DNA from: Petunia secreta
Lineage: Eukaryota > Streptophyta > Magnoliopsida > Solanales > Solanaceae
DNA length: 64,000 bases
NCBI GenBank assembly: GCA_029990175.1
Contig: JARKIP010000035.1
Location: 43,414,001-43,478,000, forward strand
Direction: 5' to 3'
Part shown: positions 22,202-32,755 of the stretch, piece by piece
How the letters are laid out: the number at the start of each line of letters is the position of its first letter
Position numbering within the stretch: the stretch's first letter is position 1
Translations under genes and position numbers: made by a program
The notes under the pieces: generated by a model
Databases searched by the model: none
What the model was told of the DNA's origin: nothing
The model's input: only the letters and a program-made list of their open reading frames with translations

Positions 22202-23846
22202 TTACTTGGTCACCTTTAATTCTCCATATTCATTCAACCATTGTAGCTTGTAGGATTGTGGACATTTCATAGTAGGAAGCTTGAGTTGATCAATCAAAGT
22301 GGTACTCACTATATTGACACAACTACTACTATCAATGATAAGAGAACAAATGGTTCCTTGGACCTTACAATAAGCATGAAACAAATTCTCCCTTTGACTT
22401 GAATCCTCCTTCAATTGCACTCCCATTATTCTCCTTACCACAAGAGTAGCGGCGATGTCTTCCTCAAATTGCTTATCCCCATCTACCTCCTCTACATCAC
22501 TATCACTCGTTTGATAACCACAATCAACCAAGGCAACAACGGGTCTCCTATTTGGACAATCTCTTATCACATGGCCTCGGCCATTACATTTATAACATTG
22601 AATGTTCGACAAACTTTTAAGTTTAGCTTTATTACCTCCCACCTTTGGCTCTTCTTTGGGCTTGGCTTTGTCAAATTGGCCCTTGAACTCTTGCTTGGGC
22701 TCATTTTCTTTTTTCGATGGGGAATAGGTCTTCATATTGTCCCTTTCTTTGCTCCAATTGGTGGAGATGTTCTTGGACTTTTAGGACTTGTCCAACTTAA
22801 GCCCTTTCTCCACCTTAAGCGCCGCTTGAAAAGCATCATACAATGAATCAAATTGGTGCAATTCCAATGGAGAAGAAATTTTCCTATTCAAGCCCCCACA
22901 AGACCTTGGAATGAAGAGTCGGTCCCCATCTTTAATATTAGCCCTTATTCTTGTTTTCTCAAAGTCATCAAAGTATTTCGGGACTCCTTTGCTTCAAGTT
23001 ATAGAACTTCTTGAGCAATTCTTCACTATAGTTATTAGGTAAGAATCAATCTTCCATCATGGCCTTCATGATTATCCATCCACCCTCTGCAGGTAGCCTA
23101 CGAGTCTCCCTTTCCCTATGCTTAGATTCCCACCAAGTAGAAGCACAACCTTTAAATTGAGTTATGGCGTACTTGTTTTTTATAGCTTCTTGCACATTGT
23201 TGGTTTGGAAGATCCTTTCCATTTTGACAACCCATTCTAGATAATCTTCGGGATCACGGAAAGTAGGAAGATTGATCTTGATGGTATTCAACTCATAATG
23301 CCTTCGATTTCCACCATGACCCCCATAGTCATAGTAGTCCTCTTCACGTTTCGCTCTCCCTTGGTAACCTCTCCCAAATCGGCCACCTCGACCCCTACAT
23401 CCTCCTTGTCGTGCCTCCTCTAGGTAGAGAAATGAATCAACATCATAGTTATCATGTTCATGGAAGGATTCGTCATCATATTGACGATCATTTTTTGGTT
23501 GCACCATTCCTTCACGCGTTGGAGTTTCATTTCTCGGAAGTTCATTTCTTGGATGATCATGAATGGGATCCTTTGCTTGTGGAGTGTCATTTGGAGAGTA
23601 GGTGTCTTAGACCACCATATGAGAGTAGCGGTCATTAGCCCGAGAAAGCTTACTAAGACCCACCCCCATGGTTGGAGGTGTCTCCACCACTTGCTTTCCC
23701 GACTCTTGAAGTCTAGACTTTCGGGATAGGTCATCAACGGTTCCTTTGATTTCCTTGAATTCATCATGGATTTCATCAAACTGAGACATCATCGCATGAA
23801 TCAAGGTATTTGTCTCCATGTTCACATTAACTTCCTTTTGAGTCAT
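22202..23846 (-). pseudogene. F2 gag and protease
   Basis: The gag start is at 23846 (MTQKEVNVNME), after acceptor-like ATTTGTAG and branch-point-like TACTAAC. Pieces: N-terminus to 23607, Arg/Gly linker and capsid start 23507-23046 (KMERIFQTNN, STWWES), a damaged capsid C-terminus about 23040-22740, a zinc knuckle CYKCNGRGHVIRDC (about 22560-22600) and a protease with IIDSSSCVNIV near 22310. The catalytic DSG has become DSS. Several stops and frameshifts are present. Confidence 0.8.
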
Positions 23847-24854
23847 AGTACCTACAAATAATTAAACAAACAAAGGTTAGTAAAAAGAGTCCTCACCAAT
23901 TCACTCCCTAAATATTTACGCTCGATTTGATTGCACTCAATCCACTCATGTTTACGCTCAATGATTGGATTTTGCTCTCTCGAATACTCTAACCACACTT
24001 GCCTTTTACCTCTCTTGGCTAATGAAAGTTTGCTCTTCGCACTCAAGTCTGATTCAACAATCAAACTCAATCTAACTCGGGATGAAATGGAGTTGTTGTA
24101 GCAAAGAACAGACAATTAAAGCTAATGGATGGAATTTAGAAAAAGACAACGAAATGAAAGAAAAAAAAAAGCACAAATCGAATTGGAACGAAATGAATTC
24201 GGATTTGGATGAAAATTTGTTTATGATCGAGGAACTCACTGTACTTGATGATAAGAATAGACTTTTAGTTGATTTGAAACTGTTCAGGGGTAAGAAAATG
24301 TTTTTCTGTGCGATCTCGTGAGAACTGCCGCGATCGCAATTCAAAAGCTCCCAGTCACGCGCGATAGCGTGGGATGGTCGCGACCGCGTAGGGCAATAAA
24401 TTCGTGCTGGCGCGCGATCGCTTGGCTCTCTGGAGTTTATGCAGAATCCAATTTTTCAGTACACCTCTTCACTTGAATCTTTTCAATTCAGCTTGTTTTT
24501 TCTCAAAATTTGAGATATATGCTCCTTGTTAGTCCGCTAAGAAACCCCAATGGTTGATTCTTCAAAAGCAACACCCAAAATGCAAAAGCCCCAATTTACT
24601 ATTTGATGAACTTGAAGAACCCTAACTTTTGATTCTTCCAATTGATGCTCCAATCTTTGTTTGTGGTCCAATTCCTTCAAGTTACAGCTTCTATGATCAA
24701 CTTTCAACAAGTGGTAACAAAAATTTCACCCAAAAGAAATCTAAACCTATGACTATATTTTTTTATTTATGGATTTTTGATTTTTGATTTTTGATTTTTC
24801 AGATTTTGATATTCAAAACCTACATAGTGTTTGTAGGAACAAACATCAATCCGT

Positions 24855-24866
24855 GCTCCGATACCA
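24855..24866 (-). other. F2 primer-binding site (tRNA-Met type)
   Basis: The minus strand reads TGGTATCGGAGC, one base from the tRNA-iMet complement, 2 nt inside the LTR end CATATCA. This marks 24869-25480 as the 5' LTR and fixes the orientation. Confidence 0.85.
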
Positions 24867-24868
24867 AA

Positions 24869-25480
24869 TGATATGAATCAAACAACAATATAGAAAACAA
24901 ACAAGAATTGAAAAATATTAAAAGCAAGGATAAATGTGCTTAAGCAAACAAGCTTAGCAAATAAACTCACAGTCATTAATGTTATCAAAAGCTAACCCTA
25001 ATAAATGATGAATAAGGAGCTTATATAGTGGTTCCTAAAAATGGAAAACAATGCTTTAATTGCCCTTGAAATAGGCTGCAACAAGTCATTAAACTAAACG
25101 AGGCCTTCTGGTTGTCGTCTAAACGCTATCGCGCCAAGACACGTGCGACCCTGCTGTTTGAGCACCCAGATATTTGCGATCGCCACTATGGTCAGGCAAT
25201 CGCGAAGAGCAGCGGTCTTCAACCCTTTTCAGCTTCCTGCACGATCGCGTCTGATGACTCGCGATCGCGCTGAAAATTGTCTGGACCTTGCACGATCGCG
25301 TTTGATGTCTTGCGATCGCGATGAATAAGTTCTGGGTCTGAGGCATTGAGCTTGCAAACAGGTCCTGAGGCCTCCAACATCTGCTCCAATAGCTCCAGAT
25401 TTGAGAATGTAGCCTGCAGTTGTTGCAATTCTCATGCTTGGCTTCTTGTAAATGGTTTATTCACCGGCCGAGTTGCATCA
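24869..25480 (-). repeat. 5' LTR of F2
   Basis: 612 bp, edges TGATATGAAT and AGTTGCATCA. It aligns with 18651-19391 with an internal deletion of about 130 bp. Exact GCGATCGC occurs at 25176, 25261 and 25312. TGAT/ATCA are the terminal inverted bases. Confidence 0.85.
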
Positions 25481-26441
25481 ACTGACGAACAACTATATGT
25501 GTGAGCACTTGAAGCAAAATTTTCTAAGAGTCTTCTTTGAATTCTAATCTCCTCTACGCACGAATGTCCTACAAGCTCAATAAACTAGTACTAATCAAGT
25601 AGAAGTTTTACTCTAAAAGTACTAGCCGGAAGCAATGCAAACAAAGAAAGAACGAAATCCTACAAAATAACTACCCGGACAACCTTCCCAGGAGTGGATG
25701 CTCTGCCCCTGTAAATAGGCGATCCACCCAGTGCAAAGTCCAGAGAGATGTTTCAGAGTAGGCGGTCCGCCTGGTACTGGATACTGCAGCTTCGCGCAAC
25801 ACAGTTTTGGTTCTTTTGCACCCAAATTTTTCAACGATTTCAAGTTTTTTTTCAAAATCCGATGGTACTCAATGTTGTATTCAACTATTGCAAACAATTC
25901 CCCATGGTTTTCAACCCCAAACAATCAACACAAGTACTTCGATTAAAGTTCGAGCAAATTTTCAAGGGTTTCAAAAATTTTGAGATTTGATTCTTCAAAT
26001 TTTTTATCCACAACTCCGAATCAAGATATTTTGGAACCAATTAAACGGGAAAACAACATAGATCAATCCTCAATAGTTTTTAACTCCAAACAAACAATAA
26101 CAAGTTGATTTTAATCTTGAAGCAAAATTTTCTAGGATTTTAAAGATTTTGGATTTTGATTCTCCAACTTTTGATTTTCAACACCAAATCACGTTTTTAT
26201 GATATCAAAACAACGGGAATCAAACATAGAAAAAACCCCAATGAATTTTAACATAAGGGGATTCAAATCCAACAAGTTCTATCAATTTTTTTGAAGTTGT
26301 CTAGTTTTTAAAAAATTTCTTCTTCTTTTTCAAGATAACAACAACAAGAACAATACGAACAGCAAGAAGTAAAGATACTAGGCACGATGAACAAGACGAT
26401 GGTTTGTAAGAACAAAACCTAGTCGGGCTCTGATATAGAAC
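25481..26441 (-). other. F1 5' leader and decayed primer site
   Basis: Non-coding leader of F1 between the nested F2 and the F1 5' LTR. A degenerate tRNA-Met primer site (minus-strand CTATATCAGAGC) lies at 26427-26438. About 25755-26441 aligns with copy A (10978-11663). It carries AGGCGGTCCGCCT at 25760-25772. No gene is seen. Confidence 0.7.
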
Positions 26442-27193
26442 TAATGCAGGGCAAAATACGCTGAAGCAATTAAACAAGATGCGGAAGCAATAAACGCTAG
26501 AATCAACAAGATAACAAGAAATATAAGACGAGGAAGAACAGAAATAGAAGAAAGAACGGATAAATAATTCTATACATGAACGATTATCCAACAGGGAGGA
26601 AGGAAACTCGAACCTAATTCAAGGATTCATACTAGGATGAACTCCACAAGGTTCCAAGCCAAGAGATACATTGAAGCTTCAAGCTTATACAAGAAGGCCT
26701 TGCCTCTCTCCATTCTTCTATTCTCAATGTTCAATACTAGGTAATGAAATGAGTGCGTGTGGTATTTATAGGTATTCCATACTTCAAAATGAAATGTCAT
26801 AAATTCCCACATGTTGTATTAAAACAATAACGCTATGTAGGGGTTAAAATAGGGAATGCACACAAAAAACTAGTCAAGATATCTGCCCAGAACTAGGCGC
26901 TCCTCCTACTCAGTCTTCAGAGGGTCCTCAAGAAGTAGGTGGTCTGCCTGGCCAACAGAGGCACTCCGCCTGGTTGAAGTAAAGACGCTTGTCAGTTTCT
27001 CATGGTAGACTAGGCGCTCTGCATGGTTGAGTGGGTGCTCCGTCCGTTGCTGAAGCGTCTAAGGCACTCAAGTGCATGGTCTTCTAATCATCTCTGAAGT
27101 CTCCATTTTCAAGGCTCTTCTTTTTGCCCTCTTTTATGCCTTTCTAGCTTGGCTCTTGATGGTTGGTACTTGAGCCCAATTTATCCTCCATCA
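26442..27193 (-). repeat. 5' LTR of F1
   Basis: 752 bp aligning with 14872-15622 and 11664-12381. Its right edge CTCCATCA is followed by CCCCC and the start of R2. Many point differences from the 3' LTR suggest an old insertion. Confidence 0.85.
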
Positions 27194-29225
27194 CCCCCAT
27201 TTATATATTTTTTAGGATCCCCTTTTGTTTGTATGCTCAAGAACCATGAGGTGCATTAGTTTTTAAGCCAGGTGTTGAGTGCGCAATATGCAGCAAATCA
27301 TCCTACATAGGGGCCGTTCCTAACTCTCTCTTTGCTTGTTGTGTGTTAAAATGACAATAATTGTAATACAGCTTGAAAAGTAGTTTGTTTGTGCGATTTT
27401 AAATGGTAATATAGCATGTGTATAGCTGAAAGTTGAAACTGAAAAGTATGCTATTTCTGCAAATGTTGATTTCTGAGGCTTAAAAGTTGACAGTTTATTT
27501 TCGTGAAAGTGGCTAAAATCGTAATCATTATTGAAAGTTAGCCTATCTCTGCAAATGTTACATTTCTGAAACGAAACAGTAGCAGCAGACGCTGAAACTT
27601 GGTGACAGACAATTAGTATTTATTAATTTGGAGGCGTACTTGTTTTTTCTTAAAAGTTAAAATTTTCACTTTTTTATTTTTTAACTTATGTGACATAAAT
27701 ATGACTGTATCATTGTTTGACGACTAACATGTCTAGTTCGGGGAAACTAATTAAATTTAGTAGGTCAAGATATTTTTAATTTTTTGGTGACCCATAAGTC
27801 TCCGAGAATTTAAGTTGGGGATGCTAGTGAAGCCTTTAGAACGTTTTAAAAATATTAATATACACGCTAGTTTAAATATTAAAGAGGTTAGGGAGGTTAA
27901 GAGAAATTAAGCCCCTCAGATATGATAGAAGTTACCCGAGCTACATATTTGATAGCAGATTCTGAAACTATATAAAACCCAGGTTTTGATCCGAATAGGT
28001 TACTAAAACTTAGGGTCATTTAATTAGTTTTTCAACTGCTTAATTTTTTCTAATTCACGGCTATATATGCAATAGGACCATTATTCAAAGATGTCTCTAC
28101 AAGTTATACTAAACGGCTCGTTTTAACTATTCTGCATATCATATCCTTTATTTAAACTATATTTCTAAATTGTCATATGTTAGTAATGCTTTAGCTTATT
28201 TGCGTATCATATCCTATTAGTTTATTTTATTTAGCTTTTATCCCTTTCTAACGAAAATTGAATATGCTAAACCCAATTATAGAAATCGGCAAGGAACTAC
28301 ATTTGTGAAATTTAGGAGGTGCCTAACCCCTTCCTTCTTGTTAACTTGAACACTTACCCAAATCTCAGATTAGTAGACCAACCCGGAGTTATCTTTAAAA
28401 TTAAATAGAAATACTTTTAGGTGACCATGTACGCTTTGTTAAATAATTTATTAGGTGGCGACTCCAAAACTAACTCCCAACGAATTGCCCAATTATTGAT
28501 TTTCCCTTGTTAATGTAACAGAATCCTTATTACCTTTTCTTTACAGAAAGTTTAAAATATTTTGAATTCTTTTCCTTATAAGTGTAGTACCTCTTTTACA
28601 CTATCAATACCCGTCCTCTTTCACTATTTCAGACAAACATCAACACTCTGAATACTCACTCACACACCTTCACACCTCTAAATACACTTCTCTTCCCCCT
28701 TACACACTTCATACTCTCAATTTCTTTTCCTAAGGCAGAAGACCTCTTACTTTGATCTACTGATCCCTCTTCGTTTTGTTATCGATGGAACCAATGTAAA
28801 GCTCTAGTTTTTGCTGCTTCTTTTGTTTTAAATCACCAACCTCTTCACTCGCTTTATTTACTCATCGTTAACTGCTACTAAGGTACATTCTATGACTTGA
28901 ATGCGACTCACAGAAGTTTCTGTGAATGGCTTATGTCTCGAACGTATTTTTTAGTTTGCCTATACATATGTGATTGTCTCTTGGTTTAGGACCTTTAGGT
29001 CCAACTACTAACCCTTTCTACAGGTTCTAATAAAGCCAACTTAGTTTGGATTGCTAAAAAACTATCCATCGTTAAGCTTTTCAATTGCAAGGAATCAGTA
29101 GTTGACGATGTTGGTCTTGGCGACAGCTAGTCATTTGTTGTTAAGAAACAGGGCAGCATGAACTGGACAGTTCATTTCAAGTGTACTCAGGGCACTCTTC
29201 TCTTTCTCTTCTATCTCCCCTAAAC
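27194..29225. repeat. R2: second copy of the 2.0-kb repeat
   Basis: Starts CCCCCATTTATATATTTTTTAGG and ends CTATCTCCCCTAAAC, joining R3 head to tail. It is colinear with R1 but without the 459-bp insertion. No coding frame. Confidence 0.85.
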
Positions 29226-30507
29226 CCCCCATTTATGTATTTCTTAGGATCCCCTTTTGTTTTTATGCTCAAGCACCATGAGGTGCATAAGTTTTTTAAG
29301 GCAGGCGTTGAGTGCTGCTATATGCAGCAAATTAGGCTACATAGCCCGTTCCTAACTCTCTCTCTCTTTGCTTGTTATGTGTTAAAATGGAAAAATTGTA
29401 ATACATGTTGAAAAGTCGTTTGTTTGCGTGATTTTAAGTGGTAATATAGCATGTGTATAACTGTAAGTTGAAACTGAAAAGTATACTATTTCTGCGAATG
29501 TTGATTTTCTGAGGCTTAACATTTGACCGTTTATTTTCTTGAAAGTGGCTAAAATTGTAATTATTGTTAAAAGTTAGCCTATCTCTGCAAATATTACATT
29601 TCTGAAATGGAACAATAGCAGCAGACGCTGAAACTTGGTGACAGACTATAAGTATTTATTAATTTGGAGGCCTACTTGTTTTTCTTTAAAGTTTAAAATT
29701 TGCACTTGTTTATTTTTTAACTTATGAATATGACTGTATCATTGTTTGATCCCTAGTGTGTCTAGTTCAGGGGAACTAATTAAATTTATTAGGTCTAGAT
29801 ATTTTTAATTTTTCGCTGTCCTATAAGCCTCTAAAACTTTAAGTTGGGGATGCTAGCAAAGCGTTTAGGATATTTTTAAATATTAGTATATGCGCTAGTT
29901 TAAATATTAAAGAGGGTAGGGGTTAAGGAAAATTAAGCCCCTCAGATATGATGGAGCTACAATTTGATAGCGGAATCTAAAACTATATAAAAATCGGGTT
30001 CTGATCCAAATAGGCTAATAAAACATAGGGTCATTTAATTAGTTTTTCAACTGCTTAATTTTTTTCTAATTCACGGCTCTATATGCAATAGGACCACTAT
30101 TCAAAGCTGTCTCTACAAGTTATACTAAACTGTTCGTTTTAACTATTTTACATATCATATCCTTTATTTAAACTATATTACTAAACTGTCCTATTTTAGT
30201 AATGCTTTAACTTATTTGCGTACCATATCCTATTAGTTTATTTTATTTAGCTTTTATCCTTTTCTAACCAAAATTGCATATATTAAACCCAATTATAGAA
30301 ATCGGTCAGGAACTATATTTGTGGAACTTAGGAGGTGCCTAACCCCTTCCTTCTAGATTAACTTGAACACTTAGCCAAATTTCAGATTAGTAGACCAACC
30401 CGGAGTTATCGTTAAAATTAGTTAGAAATGCTTTTAGGTGACCAAATACGCCATGTTAAATAATTTATTAGGTGGCTACTCCAACTGAGTGCAAACGAGT
30501 TACCCAA
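29226..30507. repeat. R3: partial third copy of the 2.0-kb repeat
   Basis: Starts CCCCCATTTATGTATTTCTTAGG and follows R1/R2 until about AAACGAGTTACCCAAG at 30507, then diverges. About 1.28 kb of the unit is retained, so the array ends here. Confidence 0.8.
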
Positions 30508-31513
30508 GAAAAAAACTATTTTTTTGGGCGCCCGGTCCGGAGGAAGAAAATGTGGGTTACGACAAGATGGCGTTTTTATGTTCTAACCATTACGATTTTG
30601 TGATTGAGTTTAATTTATTGCTTTATTATTTTTGTAACGGAACTAACGCCTTTTCTTTATTTTTTTTCCTTATCAATTATTTTGTTTTAAGTAACCCATT
30701 AATTATTATTTATATTTTATTATATTCATTTATAATTTTTATTCCGTTCATATATTCCTCTACTCCTGAAAAATTCACACTTTCACACACAAAGAGCGAT
30801 TATGTGAAACTCACGGTCGTTCCACTACCAAAACACCATTTAGGAAAGCTGTGCAAAATTTAGTCAAACTAGCGGGGCTGTTGACGATTTTTGCACTTTT
30901 TCCTATTCCAAATTGTCTGTGTGGAGGAACCTTGTCGAGTCAAGACAACTCTTAGTGGAGACTCTGTTTAAGAACCATGCATCATTTCATATTTATGAAA
31001 AATTTTGACTTCGGATCGTGTCTAAGTCAGTTAGTTCACCATGTTTGAACGAACCAAATGGGTTTTCAACCCCAAGGGATATTTAAATGTGTTACGTGTG
31101 CATTGATTTAAAATTGAATGTGTCTAATCTAGACCATATGTTCTCGAAAAGGGGGATTATCTAATAGCATATTTTGGTTGCAGGTTGTCACAAGTCATGA
31201 AAACTTGAAAGATCAAAGGAGACATAGACTTTAGATCAATTTCATTTTTTTCTACTCTTATGTAACAAAATCAAATATTTATTTCTATTTACCCAAAAAA
31301 AATCATTTTTCTACTTTTATGTAACAAAATCAATTATTTAATAAACTTATGTTTTGTTCATTTTGGGTTATGAGGACAAATGGGATAACGTATAATACAT
31401 GTTCAATTTTAAATACCATACTCAAACTTAGAAAGACTTCACATCCTAGGCATGTTAAAGTACATTAGCCAACTTCGTCCAAAGTGTCATGAAATGATGC
31501 AAATTGCATATTG
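30508..31513. other. Unassigned AT-rich stretch
   Basis: No gene supported. A 124-aa frame at 30489-30863 is Phe/Leu/Ile-rich and straddles the end of R3, so it is probably chance. A short local duplication (CTTATGTAACAAAATCAA, near 31257 and 31316) is visible. Confidence 0.5.
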
Positions 31514-31945
31514 GTGCAGTGGATTGGACACGTGAGGAGGAGGAGTGTAGATGCTCCGGTAAGGAGGTGTGAAAGGTTGGCAGTGCTGGGTCTACGAAGA
31601 GGTAGAGGTAGACCGAAGAAGAACTGGGCCGAGGTGATTTGACAAGATATGGCTCAGATCCAGATCACCGAGGACATGACCTTAGATTAGGATAGAAGGT
31701 TAGGTAGTACTCGAGTGTCTGCACCGTTATATCTACTGATGTTTTATGTTTATTTTGGATAAGCGTTAGTTTTATCTTTTTCTCTAGCATTGTATTATTG
31801 TCTAATATTATATTGTTGTCTATTATTGTATTGTTGTCCTGTTTTTCAGAATTGTCTAAAATATTTTTTAATTTTCCTAGCCGAGGGTCTATCGGAAACA
31901 GCCTCTCCACTTTAGTAGGGGTAAGATCTGCGTACATCTCACCAA
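31514..31945 (+). mobile_element. LINE 3' end fragment with SINE-like tail
   Basis: The plus frame from 31514 gives WIGHVRRRSVDAPVRR and GLRRGRGRPKKNWAEVI, the C-terminus of an RTE-like LINE reverse transcriptase, with two in-frame stops. Downstream, CCGAGGGTCTATCGGAAACA (about 31881-31900) and GGGGTAAGATCTGCGTACAT match the conserved 3' tail shared by plant RTE LINEs and the TS SINE. The tail stops without its usual GTTG repeats. Confidence 0.75.
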
Positions 31946-32500
31946 ATAAGACGGGTGGCAAACCAGGGAATGAAACCCAAGCAACACCAATCGAAGTTTC
32001 TTCATTCGGATCAAACCAAACTTCATACTTAAGCCCTCGCATTTGGTGAAGAGTAGAACCAATCTTAACGTAGAAGGCTGGCCTAGAAAGAATATGAACA
32101 TAATCCTCCAAAATGGAGAGCCTAATAAGAATGTGACGAGAGTCTAAAAAACCAATAAAACATGTACCTTTAAGCTCAAGTTGCAACGGGATTTGCTTCT
32201 TTATGTCATGAAAATCCGGCATACCGTATGCAAACTTCCCAACCACTGCATATTGTAATTCTTCGCTAACCACCATGTTATCCACGTCCTTGTCATCCCA
32301 AAGGAAAGAAGGCTCACCATGATGAAGTTCGAAAAAAGGCGCAACGGCAGTGGGTTCAATATGCGTCGAAGTAGGGTTTAAAACGGATTTGTAGGATTGT
32401 AGTTGTGGTTGTGATGTTAAAGGAGGGTTAGAATTAGTAGTAGGAACCTGGACAACCCGTAGGGGGCTGTCCAGTAGGCACGATGGCCATGGATACTCAA
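31946..32500 (-). pseudogene. DUF4283-type LINE ORF1 fragment
   Basis: The minus-strand frame (in-frame ATG at 32285, open upstream to about 32490) reads VVGKFAYGMPDFHDIKKQIP, GTCFIGFLDSRHILIRLSILEDYVH and WFDPNEETSIGVAWVSFPGLPP, characteristic of the DUF4283 nucleic-acid-binding domain found in plant L1-like LINE proteins. It runs without a stop into the antisense of the LINE/SINE tail and ends at 31665, so the last about 90 residues are an artefact of the junction. No zinc knuckle or reverse transcriptase follows. Confidence 0.7.
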
Positions 32501-32755
32501 AGCATCAGATTCGCCAAAATCGCCAAAATTGAGAGAAAAGTCAAACGACGCTGGCTGGTTTTAAAAGGAAACTTGGGAATTTGAGTATTTAAAGTTGAGT
32601 TGAAAAAAAAAATTGGAACTTAAAGTTTTGTTTGGACATATATTTTACTTGAAAAAAAAGTTGAAGATTGTGAATGGGAAAAATACTTTTTTCCAAAAAC
32701 TCCTAAAAACTGGTTTTAATAAGTTTTTGGGAATTTGGAATCTTGATTTTAGATT

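Larger units (their letters stand above)
18651..25480 (-). mobile_element. F2: complete but mutated Ty3/gypsy element nested in F1
   Basis: Minus-strand element: 5' LTR 24869-25480, primer site 24855-24866, leader with GCGATCGC words, gag 23846, protease, RT, RNase H, integrase, 3' LTR 18651-19391. Both outer flanks are F1 leader: 18650 leftwards matches the leader of the related gag at 56290-56500, and 25481 rightwards leads to the F1 5' LTR. The flanking 5-mers ATGGA and ACTGA are not identical, so the duplication has decayed or the boundary is off by a few bases. Confidence 0.8.
14872..27193 (-). mobile_element. F1 element: LTR-gag-pro-X retrotransposon, with F2 nested inside
   Basis: Minus-strand element with a 5' LTR at 26442-27193, a decayed tRNA-Met primer site (26427-26438), leader 25481-26426, nested F2 (18651-25480), leader remainder to 18429, a gag remnant, protease, a non-pol region X, and a 3' LTR at 14872-15622. 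Flanks are CCTCC (14867-14871) and CCCCC (27194-27198), a near-perfect 5-bp target duplication. RT, RNase H and integrase are absent, so it must have depended on a relative for replication. Confidence 0.8.

Noticed and set aside
19086..25319. GCGATCGC clusters as sign of cyanobacterial DNA (HIP1)
   Set aside because: The word is confined to the LTR and leader of one plant retrotransposon family; neighbouring sequence is eukaryotic.
30489..30863. 124-aa hydrophobic frame
   Set aside because: AT-rich composition alone explains it, and its start lies in the decayed end of R3.
31665..31945. C-terminal 90 residues of the DUF4283 frame as a real protein part
   Set aside because: They are antisense translation of the LINE/SINE tail.
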